This document shows, in pieces, positions 7,061-15,985 of a DNA stretch of 64,000 bases. Under the pieces are notes generated by a model, which was given only the letters and a program-made list of their open reading frames with translations, made no database searches and was not told the DNA's origin. The position numbers and the translations under genes are program-made. Position 1 is the first letter of the stretch, and every line of letters begins with the position of its first letter. This DNA comes from Caryophanales bacterium UBA2450 (GTDB taxonomy: Bacteria; Bacillota_I; Bacilli_A; RFN20; CAG-826): contig DDQE01000050.1 in assembly GCA_002342545.1 (NCBI GenBank), positions 1 to 64,000 of the forward strand, in the 5' to 3' direction.

Positions 7061-9058
7061 TTATTCAAATAAGTCTGGATAATTACTCTTGAAGTAATCA
7101 TAGACACTTTGATCGTGATAGACGATATCCATCTTCTTTAACCAATATTCTTTACTTAAAGAAGAATAGCTACCGGTTTCAGCGACTTTAGTGGTGACTT
7201 CAGAGATGACTTCATTTAAGAATTCTTGTCCGCGGGTGTTAGCATAGCTACTTTCGGATTCAGAATTTCTTAATTTGACGTCTTTAGCAGCTTCGATGAC
7301 TTGGCAGATATAATATGCACTTCCATCGTCATAGACGATATCACTTGTATATTCACTACCAGCGTAGCTTCCTTCAAATTTGAGGAAGTAGCTGCCGTTG
7401 ATAGAACAGATGTATTTGTTTTCTGCTTTAGCTTTTTCTTCTCTAACTTCCCAGACACCTTCTTTTTTGACATATCTATCAGTGGCGGCTAAACCAGTGA
7501 CATTATCAAATTTAAGGATTTCATCAGTTGCGTCTTTAGCTTCTAATTTGTTATTAGCAACTGAGAGTTGGAATAAGTTAGATTTGATGGTGCCGTTACT
7601 ATCTAATGATGGTCCGCTTTTTTGGACGTACCAGCCTTTAGTAATCGCTTCGACTTGGCTTAAGGAAATTCTTTCTTGGTCGAATCCTTCTTCTGGAGAA
7701 ACAGTACCACTAGAAGTGAACTTATTTCTTAAAGAGGTATCGATTTCTTCAAAGCTTTCAGCGGATAAGAATTCATCATAGTCTTCAACTAAATCACCAT
7801 AGGTGGTGTTTTCATAATATGCTTTTCCTTGTTTGACAGCATATTTGAAGGCATCAGAACGAGATTCGTGAATTCTATAGATAATTTGTTCAGCGTTCCA
7901 ATATTCTGCACTTGTTTCATCAGTAACAGGGGTAACTGTTGCTGGATCATAGACTTTTAATCCTTTGGAGATTTCTTCATATTTTTCAAAGACTTCTCTA
8001 AATGGGTTGTTAGCTTCATCAACATATGCGAGGTAATCACCAGTTGGAGCTTTAGAATAGATTTCTCTTACTAATTGTTTGACTAATAAGTCAGCGTTAA
8101 TGTGGAAGGAAGAATATTTTTCGATTTTGATAACGTTGATTAATCTTGCTCTTGACTGTTTAACCGCGTTACTTTCTTCATCTAATAAATATTGTTCGAC
8201 TAATAAATCACTATAGATTTGTGGAACGATTTCTTTTTCAATATATTGATATTTTTCTGTTCCAGCAGTTTCATCTTCATCTAAGGCGAAGTTTGATTGA
8301 TAGAATTCTCTATGAAGAATTCCGGCAGTAAATACTTCATCTTCTTCAACAGTGTAATCAATGATTAATGGCTTCACATCTTTAACGGCTTGTTCGGTGT
8401 ATTTTTTCACACTTTGACCGGCTTCATATAAAGATTTAAGATAGTCAGCTTCTTTAAAGAAGTGCTTGCTGGTATAGGAACTACCAGAAACTTTAGCAAA
8501 CATATTCTCAGCGATTCTTTTTTCGATATCATCGAATCTAGAAGTCATTCTGATGATTTCTGAACTACATGGAACGAAAGTCTTATCATCTTCAACTTTG
8601 CTCCATTTGCTAGGATCAGCGTCATCATCGTTAATATGTTCGCCTTTGTCGTTATAGGTCCAATAGACTTTATGCGCTCTAATGAACTTATAGAGTTTTT
8701 CTAATTCTTCAGTAGAAGCACTGTTGCTTCTAGCGATTTTGGTTGCTTCTTTTAAGGTGACACTGGTGTCGCCATCAGCAAGAGTAACTTTGTTATAAGC
8801 ACCGTAGACACTTTGAGCGTATCTATATAAGACTTTGTCTAAGGTCTTGCTTGGAAGATCTCCATCGTGAAGTTGATCGGCAATAATCTTAATAATATTG
8901 TTATGGATCTCTTCGGTTTCTCCGTCAATAGTGATAACTGGGTCATTGTAGTTGCCTGGTAAAGATTTAACTTCTTCAGTAGAACTACCACAGGCAGTTA
9001 AGCCTAAGACGCCTAATAAGGATAAAACTGCTAACTTAGGAAATTTCTTATTTAACAT
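7061..9058 (-). CDS. Large lipoprotein, PrsA-like paralogue without a clear PPIase domain
   Basis: This 665-residue protein starts with a lipoprotein signal ending LGLTACGSS, so it should be lipid-anchored on the outer face of the membrane. I chose ATG 9058 because GGAGGAGAG precedes it and the signal peptide begins there; the longer frame upstream only reads into the previous gene. The body is acidic and helix-rich. Near the C-terminus DDGSAYYICQVIEA resembles the strand that follows the parvulin fold in PrsA/SurA proteins, but I cannot find the parvulin core itself. Its place directly after a PrsA-like gene with an 11-nt overlap suggests a companion foldase or chaperone. The function is inferred from context. 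Confidence 0.6.
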   Translation of the reverse strand: MLNKKFPKLAVLSLLGVLGLTACGSSTEEVKSLPGNYNDPVITIDGETEEIHNNIIKIIADQLHDGDLPSKTLDKVLYRYAQSVYGAYNKVTLADGDTSVTLKEATKIARSNSASTEELEKLYKFIRAHKVYWTYNDKGEHINDDDADPSKWSKVEDDKTFVPCSSEIIRMTSRFDDIEKRIAENMFAKVSGSSYTSKHFFKEADYLKSLYEAGQSVKKYTEQAVKDVKPLIIDYTVEEDEVFTAGILHREFYQSNFALDEDETAGTEKYQYIEKEIVPQIYSDLLVEQYLLDEESNAVKQSRARLINVIKIEKYSSFHINADLLVKQLVREIYSKAPTGDYLAYVDEANNPFREVFEKYEEISKGLKVYDPATVTPVTDETSAEYWNAEQIIYRIHESRSDAFKYAVKQGKAYYENTTYGDLVEDYDEFLSAESFEEIDTSLRNKFTSSGTVSPEEGFDQERISLSQVEAITKGWYVQKSGPSLDSNGTIKSNLFQLSVANNKLEAKDATDEILKFDNVTGLAATDRYVKKEGVWEVREEKAKAENKYICSINGSYFLKFEGSYAGSEYTSDIVYDDGSAYYICQVIEAAKDVKLRNSESESSYANTRGQEFLNEVISEVTTKVAETGSYSSLSKEYWLKKMDIVYHDQSVYDYFKSNYPDLFE

Positions 9059-11156
9059 AGCACTCTCCTCCTTCTTTCCATAAGTCCTCATTACCTTTCT
9101 TGAATGAGAAGGCACAAGTAGTTGGAACAAATGCATCTTTATACATACCTTCATCGCTTCTTAATTCGTTTTGGTTAATTAATTGCATGAGGTATTCAGT
9201 CCATGCTTTATTGATGGATTCTTCTTGAGAGAGTTTTGCGCTTTCTCTAAGTTGGCTAATAGTTCTTTCGATATTAGCTCTAATAACTGATTTACCTTCA
9301 ACTTCATCAGAGAAGTGGATTCTATCTTTTAAGGCCCCACCTTCTAGAGGATAGTTAAGTAAGGTTTCATATAGACGATAGTCATAAGCAGCATCGAAGT
9401 TGCTGGACTTAACGTCGTTCTTGATAGTGTTTACACGATTTGTATAATAGGAGCTATCATTAACATTTTTAATGTTAACATATGTTTCATGATCATGATC
9501 ATAATCTTTATCGGTTGGGATTTGAGCAGTGTAGTAATAATCCTCTAAAGATGTATGTGTCTTTAATGTAGATGCATCTTCATCAATACTACCATCAGCT
9601 TTATAAACAACTTTTTCATAAGCTTTCTTATTAGTGTTTTCAAAGACTGATTTTCTCATTACCATGAAGTGGATACCAGCAGTACTTCTAACACCGATAA
9701 CAACGTTACCATTGGTGTCACATAATACTTTCTTAGTGAAGGCTGGATCACCTAATTTTCCACTTTGGAAGTTATTGCTTTGAAGTTTTAAGACATCCTC
9801 ATCATCGAAGTCATATGTTTCAGTAGCAGCTTGATCATTACTAAAGTCCACAGAATCCTGTTTTAATAATTCATTTGTAATCACAAATGGTGAACGGAAG
9901 TTTAAGAAAGCATTGAATAAAACGTTTCTTGGTAAGGAAGCTTGGCCGCCTTCTGGAGAGAAGGTTCCAATCTTATCTTCTTTAGCCATTAAACCAATTT
10001 GTCTAAAGACATCAAATGGAATAGCTGGTAAAGAAGTTTGTGGATCTTGTAAATGGACATTAACTTCATCTAACATTGTCTCTTTAATTAAATCGACAAC
10101 TTTTTCTTTAGTTTCCACTCTATATTCCACTCCAGTAGTTGGATCAACTTCTGCCATGGTTTTAGTGACGATTTCAGCGCTTGAATCAATACCAAATGCT
10201 TTGTAAATGTTATCGTTTACATCAGCGGTTTCGCTATTATTTGCACTTAAGATAGCGTCATAAGCATAAGTACCTAATTTGAATTCGTTATAGAATGAAG
10301 TTCTGGTGCTCATTAATTCAACATCACCAAATTCACTACTAGAAGTATCATCAGATAATTTAGCAGTTTCTTCGAAACTATATTGTCCGTCGACTAAGTG
10401 TCTGACAATGTCCCATAATTTTTCAGCTTCAGATTCTGAGATTGTAGCGTGACTATAATCACCAGCATCAGCGCTTAATTTCACTAAGATGTGAATAACG
10501 TGATATGGGAAGACTGGTTCAACATTTTCAGTAGCTGGTTCAATTTCTGTCCAGTCTTTAGTTAAACCGGTTGTTTCATCTGTAGTAGCAGACACTCCGA
10601 TATATTCTTGTCTTAAGCCAACAACAGTGTCATCTTCACTTGTTTCAAAGTGTTTTTTGAAATACCAATCAGTCATCGCCTCTTTTTCTAATTCGTAGAC
10701 GTATTTTAATCTGAGGTTTTCTTCGGAATCGACATCGTTACTTTCTAAAATTTTTGCCCATTCTGCTTCTGGTTCAGTGCCGTTATTAGTGGCATTATCA
10801 TTAGCGGTTTGTCTAGCTGCTTTCACTTTATCAGCGGCTTCTGACTTAATTCTGCTAAACTTTTTGAGATCAGGTTCTTTTGGATTCTCATCTGCGGCAA
10901 GTTTTGGATATTCGTATCTGACTAAAGATTCAAGGATGGCATTATAGTATTTGGTTGTGCCATCTTTTCCTTCTCCAAATTCGCGATACAATTCATCCAC
11001 ATTGATTTCAATACGGTCAGTTGAACTGTTATAACCAATGAAATCAACAACAGATTTGTCACTTGTGGTAACTGTTGCTGCGTCTCCACAGCTAGTTAAC
11101 GCAAGAGCGCCGATGAAACTAGTAACTAAACCGATAGATAGCTTACTTTTTTTCAT
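9048..11156 (-). CDS. PrsA-like foldase lipoprotein with parvulin PPIase domain
   Basis: This 702-residue lipoprotein has a signal peptide with lipobox ALTSC (Cys23). Residues 218-300 look like a parvulin peptidyl-prolyl isomerase: YHVIHILVKL, then a helix, then GQYSFEETAKLSDD followed by EFGDVELMS, the usual order in PrsA. PrsA proteins sit on the membrane and help exported proteins fold. At 702 residues it is more than twice the usual 290 or so, with long acidic helical flanks. AAAAAGGAG precedes ATG 11156. It overlaps the next lipoprotein gene by 11 nt, so both are one operon. The many secreted proteases in this window are plausible clients. Confidence 0.75.
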   Translation of the reverse strand: MKKSKLSIGLVTSFIGALALTSCGDAATVTTSDKSVVDFIGYNSSTDRIEINVDELYREFGEGKDGTTKYYNAILESLVRYEYPKLAADENPKEPDLKKFSRIKSEAADKVKAARQTANDNATNNGTEPEAEWAKILESNDVDSEENLRLKYVYELEKEAMTDWYFKKHFETSEDDTVVGLRQEYIGVSATTDETTGLTKDWTEIEPATENVEPVFPYHVIHILVKLSADAGDYSHATISESEAEKLWDIVRHLVDGQYSFEETAKLSDDTSSSEFGDVELMSTRTSFYNEFKLGTYAYDAILSANNSETADVNDNIYKAFGIDSSAEIVTKTMAEVDPTTGVEYRVETKEKVVDLIKETMLDEVNVHLQDPQTSLPAIPFDVFRQIGLMAKEDKIGTFSPEGGQASLPRNVLFNAFLNFRSPFVITNELLKQDSVDFSNDQAATETYDFDDEDVLKLQSNNFQSGKLGDPAFTKKVLCDTNGNVVIGVRSTAGIHFMVMRKSVFENTNKKAYEKVVYKADGSIDEDASTLKTHTSLEDYYYTAQIPTDKDYDHDHETYVNIKNVNDSSYYTNRVNTIKNDVKSSNFDAAYDYRLYETLLNYPLEGGALKDRIHFSDEVEGKSVIRANIERTISQLRESAKLSQEESINKAWTEYLMQLINQNELRSDEGMYKDAFVPTTCAFSFKKGNEDLWKEGGECYVK

Positions 11157-11295
11157 CTAATTGTTTCTCCTTTTTGAATACATAGCGAATATATTTTATA
11201 TATCTTCATTTTTGCGTGCAATAATAATTTTAATTATTTTATGCATGAGTATATACGCAAGAAAGTCATTATTTACATTTTTATTACTATATTGT

Positions 11296-11324
11296 TTGCA
11301 TATTATTTTGCTAAAAACTACAAT
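11296..11324 (+). promoter_or_regulatory. Promoter of the suf operon
   Basis: TTGCAT (11296-11301) and TACAAT (11319-11324) are separated by 17 bp, 22 nt before sufC. No IscR- or Fur-like operator could be recognised. The 190-bp gap also holds the divergent start of the PrsA-like operon. Confidence 0.6.
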
Positions 11325-11346
11325 AATTCAGCATTGAGGTATTAGC

Positions 11347-12168
11347 ATGGCAACTTTAAAAATTAATGACCTACATGTCCAAGTTGAAGGAAAAGAAATC
11401 CTTAAGGGTATCTCTTTTAGTATTTCTGAAGGAGAAACTGTGGCGCTTCTTGGGCCTAATGGACACGGTAAGTCCACATTATTTAACGCGATTATGGGTC
11501 ATCCTAGATATAAGATTACTCAGGGTAGCATTTATTTAGACGACTTAGATTTAACAAACTTATCCACTGATGAACGTGCGAGGGCAGGTTTATTTTTAGG
11601 ATTACAAAATCCTGCTGAAGTTCCAGGAGTTATTAATAGTGATTTCTTAAGAGCTGCAGTTAATGCGACTAGTAAAGAAAGAATTTCAACTTATAAATTT
11701 TATAAGTTACTAGATAATGCGACTAAAGAATTAAAGATGCCATTTGATTTAGCCACTAGAAGTTTAAACGAAGGATTTTCTGGTGGAGAAAAGAAAAGAA
11801 ATGAAATACTTCAACTTATGTTATTAAATCCAAAAATCGCTATGCTTGATGAAATTGATTCTGGTTTAGATGTTGACGCGATTCAAACAGTCGCTGATGT
11901 GATCAATAAATTAGAAGCTCAAGGCAAGGGATTTTTAGTTATTTCTCACTATGCTAGATTATTCGATTTAATTAAACCTACAAGAGCGATTGTAATAGTC
12001 AATGGGAAAATCGTTTTAGATGGTGATCCAAGTCTCATCAAGAGAATTGACCAAACCGGATACGAATTCATTAAAACTGAACTCGGAATTAGTATCGAAA
12101 AAGAAGAAAATAAAATGAACGAAGTCTCTATTGGTAGTTGTGCTGTTAGAGAGTCGATTAAAAAATAA
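11347..12168 (+). CDS. sufC: Fe-S cluster assembly ATPase SufC
   Basis: This 273-residue ABC-type ATPase powers the SufBCD scaffold that builds Fe-S clusters in the cytoplasm. Walker A is GPNGHGKST, the signature is FSGGEKKR, and MLDEIDSGLDVDA is the Walker B/D-loop region typical of SufC. The protein has about 15 more residues at the C-terminus than usual (EENKMNEVSIGSCAVRESIKK region), which may be specific to this lineage. GAGGT lies upstream of ATG 11347. It is first in a five-gene operon with the same order as Bacillus, sufC-D-S-U-B. Confidence 0.95.
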   Translation: MATLKINDLHVQVEGKEILKGISFSISEGETVALLGPNGHGKSTLFNAIMGHPRYKITQGSIYLDDLDLTNLSTDERARAGLFLGLQNPAEVPGVINSDFLRAAVNATSKERISTYKFYKLLDNATKELKMPFDLATRSLNEGFSGGEKKRNEILQLMLLNPKIAMLDEIDSGLDVDAIQTVADVINKLEAQGKGFLVISHYARLFDLIKPTRAIVIVNGKIVLDGDPSLIKRIDQTGYEFIKTELGISIEKEENKMNEVSIGSCAVRESIKK

Positions 12169-12170
12169 AT

Positions 12171-12944
12171 ATGAATAAGATTATTGTAGAAGAAAATACT
12201 AACTTAGATTTATCCACTTTAGATAGTCAACTTTCTTTTGAATGCTCTAAAAGTAAATCTAATTTATATCTACATAATTTAAAAAGTGATAATGAGCTAT
12301 CTTTTGATGTATTAGAGAATAGTGTTTTATATTTATCAATCTTCTCTGATAAAGTTCTTGAAAACTGTAAAATCACTGCAAATCTCGGAAAAAAATCAAA
12401 AATTGTCGTATATTTTGCTGATTTTAGTGTTTCTAAAAACAAACTAGATGCGACGATAAATTTAAATGAAGAAGGTGCGACTTGTGAGTGGCATTTAGCT
12501 TCTTTATCTTCTAATAATGATAATAAAGATATAGTGGTTAATATTTATCATAATCACCCATCTACTTTTGGGCGTATCGATAACTATGGAGTATGTAAAG
12601 ATAAGGGTCAATTAACTTTCTCAGGAATCTCCTATATTAACAAAGGATGTCACTTATCTAAATCACATCAAAACGCAAAAATTGTGGTCTTTGATAATGA
12701 GTGTGTGGCTAAAGCTAAACCAATATTAAAAATTGATGAAAATGATATCGAAGCAAGCCACGCAGCAAGTGTCGGCAAAGTGAGTGATGAACACATATTT
12801 TATTTAACCTCTAGAGGCTTAAATTTAGAAGAAGCAAAAATGCTTATTACATTAGGTTATTTAAAACCGATTTTAAAAGGATTTAATGACTCTATTCAAA
12901 ATGCGATTGATAGCCTTATTGAAAGGAGACTTTCTAATGTATAA
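12171..12944 (+). CDS. sufD: Fe-S cluster assembly protein SufD
   Basis: This 257-residue protein is SufD-like. Partnered with SufB and SufC it forms the Fe-S scaffold complex. The C-terminal half keeps the SufB/SufD beta-helix pattern: HQNAKIVVFDNECVAKAKP, then DIEASHAASVGKVSDEHIFYLTSRGL, the family's best landmark. It is much shorter than the roughly 430 residues of Bacillus SufD, and the N-terminal part is divergent, so it is a reduced version. It starts 2 nt after sufC and overlaps sufS by 8 nt. Confidence 0.85.
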   Translation: MNKIIVEENTNLDLSTLDSQLSFECSKSKSNLYLHNLKSDNELSFDVLENSVLYLSIFSDKVLENCKITANLGKKSKIVVYFADFSVSKNKLDATINLNEEGATCEWHLASLSSNNDNKDIVVNIYHNHPSTFGRIDNYGVCKDKGQLTFSGISYINKGCHLSKSHQNAKIVVFDNECVAKAKPILKIDENDIEASHAASVGKVSDEHIFYLTSRGLNLEEAKMLITLGYLKPILKGFNDSIQNAIDSLIERRLSNV

Positions 12945-14169
12945 GTTAGACGAAATTAGAAAACAATTTCCAATGCTCAATAATAAGACTATGCAAGGTG
13001 AGCCTTTAGTGTTCCTTGATAATGCTTCAACTACCTTTAAACCATATTCAGTTATTAAAGCAATTGAAGAATATTACACTGAGTACACTGCTAACCATCA
13101 TCGTGGGGACTATGATCTTTGCTATAAAGTGGATATGAAAGTCCAAGAAGTTAGAAGAAAAATTGCTAATTTTATTAATTCTGACGTTAATGAAGTAGTG
13201 TTTACTTCTGGAGATACTGAAGCTTTAAATTTGATTGCCTATGGTTATGCTTTATCTAATTTAAAGAAAGATGATGTTATTTTATTAAGTTTAGAAGAAC
13301 ATGCTTCTAATACTTTGCCTTGGTATCGAATTTGCGAATTAACTGGGGCAAAAGTAGAATTTGTCGAGTTAGAAGATAAAAAGATTACTGTTAACAAAGT
13401 TAAAAAAGCATTTAAAAAATATCAAAATATTAAAATTGTGTCTTTTGCCCATGTTGGCAATGTACTTGGATATGAAATAGATGCAAAAGGTATTGCTAAA
13501 GTAGCGCATGAACATAACGCAATCTTTGTTTTAGATGGCGCTCAATCTGTACCACATATTAAAACTGATTTTAAAGATTTAGATGTTGATTTTATTACTT
13601 TCTCCGCTCATAAAATGTGTGGACCGACTGGAGTAGGAGCCTTAATTGGTAAATATGATTTACTCCAAAAGATGTCTTTATTTAAGACTGGTGGAGGAAT
13701 GAATGTTAAATTTTCTAAAGATATGAATGTTATTCCTTTAGATGCTCCATATAAATTTGAAGCTGGTACTTTAAATATCGCTGGTATTGTTGGCTTTGGA
13801 GCCGCGATTGATTTTATTAACTCAATTGGTATTGATAACATTCATCAATATGAATTAGAACTAGCGGATTACGCTCTTTCTAAACTAGAAAAATGTAAAG
13901 ACATTGTTATTTATAATAAAGATTCTAATTCTGGAATAATCGCTTTTAATCGAGTGGGTGTTTTTGCTCAAGATGAAGCGACTTTACTTAACTCTAAAGG
14001 AATTGCCGTTAGAAGCGGACAACACTGCGCGAAAATGATTGATGAAGTGATTGATACTGTCGCTACTGTAAGAGCGAGTTTCTATTTATATACTTCTAAA
14101 AAAGAGATTGATGTATTCGTTGATAATTTAATTAATGGAGGAGATATTTTAGATGCCTATTTTAAGTAA
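12937..14169 (+). CDS. sufS: Cysteine desulfurase SufS
   Basis: The 410-residue PLP enzyme takes sulfur from cysteine for Fe-S assembly. The PLP-binding lysine is Lys226 in FSAHKMCGPTG; the persulfide cysteine is Cys364 in RSGQHCAK, the group II (SufS) signature. DGAQSVPH (residues 200-207) contacts the cofactor. I chose ATG 12937 because AAAGGAG sits 9 nt upstream; a longer frame from 12886 lies wholly inside sufD. The gene overlaps sufD by 8 nt and sufU by 17 nt, so translation of the three is probably coupled. Confidence 0.95.
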   Translation: MYKLDEIRKQFPMLNNKTMQGEPLVFLDNASTTFKPYSVIKAIEEYYTEYTANHHRGDYDLCYKVDMKVQEVRRKIANFINSDVNEVVFTSGDTEALNLIAYGYALSNLKKDDVILLSLEEHASNTLPWYRICELTGAKVEFVELEDKKITVNKVKKAFKKYQNIKIVSFAHVGNVLGYEIDAKGIAKVAHEHNAIFVLDGAQSVPHIKTDFKDLDVDFITFSAHKMCGPTGVGALIGKYDLLQKMSLFKTGGGMNVKFSKDMNVIPLDAPYKFEAGTLNIAGIVGFGAAIDFINSIGIDNIHQYELELADYALSKLEKCKDIVIYNKDSNSGIIAFNRVGVFAQDEATLLNSKGIAVRSGQHCAKMIDEVIDTVATVRASFYLYTSKKEIDVFVDNLINGGDILDAYFK

Positions 14170-14584
14170 TGATATGATGAGATCCATTATTATGGATCAT
14201 TCCTCTAACCCAATGAATAAACACCTTCCTAAAGGGGATGGATATGATAAAGTCCATATGCATTCTGATAACTGCATAGATGATTTAGATATTTATTTTA
14301 AAGTTGAAGGCGATAAGATCACTGATGCTTGTTTTGAAGGAGTAGCCTGTACAATCTCTTTAAGTAGCACGGATATTATGTGTGACTTAATTAAAGGAAA
14401 AACTAAAAAAGAAGCAGAATATATGATTGATCAATATCAACATATGATGCATGAGGAAGATTTTGATGCGGATGTTCTTGAAGATGCGATTGTCTTTATT
14501 AATACATCTAATCAAGCTGCACGTATTAGATGTGCGACTATTGGCTGGAATGCAGCCTCTCAATTATTAGAGGATAAAAAATAA
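14153..14584 (+). CDS. sufU: Sulfur-transfer protein SufU
   Basis: This 143-residue protein accepts sulfur from SufS and hands it to the SufBCD scaffold. The four zinc ligands known from Bacillus SufU have counterparts: Cys41 and Asp43 in NCIDD, Cys66 in GVACTIS, and Cys127 in [17 protein letters not shown] lies 8-15 nt upstream of ATG 14153, inside the end of sufS. The stop overlaps the sufB start by one base. Confidence 0.95.
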   Translation: MPILSNDMMRSIIMDHSSNPMNKHLPKGDGYDKVHMHSDNCIDDLDIYFKVEGDKITDACFEGVACTISLSSTDIMCDLIKGKTKKEAEYMIDQYQHMMHEEDFDADVLEDAIVFINTSNQAARIRCATIGWNAASQLLEDKK

Positions 14585-15984
14585 TGGCCACTAAAGATAT
14601 TAAATTTCAAAGCGATTATAAATTTGGTTTTAAAGACGAAGATGTCTCTATTTTAAAAACGGAAAAAGGTCTTAACGAAGATATCGTTAGAAAGATATCT
14701 AAATATAAAAATGAACCAGAATGGATGCTTGAATTTAGACTAAAAGCTTTGAAAAGTTTTAAGGCTATGCCTTTACCTAATTATGGACCAAATTTAAAAG
14801 ATTTAGATTTTGATTCTTTTACTTATTTTATTAGGCCAAGTGAAAAAGAAGTGAAAAACTGGGATGAAGTTCCAGATACGATTAAAAACACTTTTGATAA
14901 ATTAGGAATTCCTGAAGCTGAACAAAAATATTTAGCGGGTGTTTCCACTCAATATGAATCAGAAGTGGTCTATCATAATATGCTTAAAGAAATCGAAGAT
15001 AAGGGAGTTATTTTCTTATCTACTGATATGGCTCTAAAGTTATATCCTGATTTATTTAAAAAATATTTTTCTACTGTTATTCCAGTGGCGGATAATAAAT
15101 TCTCTGCTCTTAATGGAGCGGTGTGGTCTGGAGGTAGCTTTATTTATGTTCCTAAAGGAGTACATCTAGATAAGCCTCTTCAATCTTATTTTAGAATTAA
15201 TAATGAAAAGTCTGGTCAATTTGAAAGAACCTTAATCATTGTCGATGAAGGAGCGGATGTCCATTATGTAGAAGGATGTACTGCGCCTACTTATTCTAAA
15301 GAATCGCTTCATGCGGCAGTAGTAGAGATTATTGTTCTTAAAGGTGGAAAATGTCGATATTCGACAGTGCAAAACTGGTCCACTAACATTATTAATCTAG
15401 TTACTAAAAGAGCAGTCTGCTATGAAGATGCTACTATGGAGTGGATTGACGGCAATATCGGTAGCCAAGTGAATATGAAATATCCTGCTTGTATCTTAAA
15501 AGGTAGGGGCGCGAAAGGAACATGTATTTCTATTGCTGTTGCGGGAGCAGGTCAATATCAAGATGCTGGAGCAAGAATGATTCATGAAGCAGAAGATACA
15601 ACTTCTACAATCATTTCTAAATCTATTGTTAAAAATGGTGGAGTCGCTAACTACCGTGGAACGGTAAGACATAAAGCTAATGCCAAAAACTGCAGAAGTC
15701 ACGTTGAATGTGACACGCTTATTTTAGATCACTTGTCTAAGAGTGACACCATACCTACTAATGAAGTTCATAACAATACTTCTTATATTGAACATGAAGC
15801 TACTGTTAGTAAGATTAATGAAGACCAATTATTCTATTTAATGAGTAGAGGTATCTCAGAAAAAGACGCGACACAAATGATTATTATGGGCTTTATTGAA
15901 CCATTCTCAAGAGAACTTCCTATGGAATACGCAGTTGAATTAAATCAACTCATTAAAATGGATATGGAAGGAAGCGTTGGCTAA
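14584..15984 (+). CDS. sufB: Fe-S cluster assembly protein SufB
   Basis: The 466-residue protein is the main scaffold subunit on which Fe-S clusters are built. Strongly conserved SufB blocks are visible: [49 protein letters not shown], and the C-terminal [12 protein letters not shown] with LFYLMSRGI. Length is that of the family. It is the last suf gene; the stop is one base before ATG of mnmG, so the suf genes and the mnmG-rsmG pair appear to form a single transcript. Confidence 0.97.
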   Translation: MATKDIKFQSDYKFGFKDEDVSILKTEKGLNEDIVRKISKYKNEPEWMLEFRLKALKSFKAMPLPNYGPNLKDLDFDSFTYFIRPSEKEVKNWDEVPDTIKNTFDKLGIPEAEQKYLAGVSTQYESEVVYHNMLKEIEDKGVIFLSTDMALKLYPDLFKKYFSTVIPVADNKFSALNGAVWSGGSFIYVPKGVHLDKPLQSYFRINNEKSGQFERTLIIVDEGADVHYVEGCTAPTYSKESLHAAVVEIIVLKGGKCRYSTVQNWSTNIINLVTKRAVCYEDATMEWIDGNIGSQVNMKYPACILKGRGAKGTCISIAVAGAGQYQDAGARMIHEAEDTTSTIISKSIVKNGGVANYRGTVRHKANAKNCRSHVECDTLILDHLSKSDTIPTNEVHNNTSYIEHEATVSKINEDQLFYLMSRGISEKDATQMIIMGFIEPFSRELPMEYAVELNQLIKMDMEGSVG

Positions 15985-15985
15985 T

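Noticed and set aside
7301..7781. Plus-strand frames of 63 and 127 codons opposite the lipoprotein gene
   Set aside because: They are antisense shadows, with composition explained by the coding strand.
12886..12936. Upstream extension of sufS
   Set aside because: It is inside sufD; ATG 12937 has the proper ribosome site and matches the family N-terminus.
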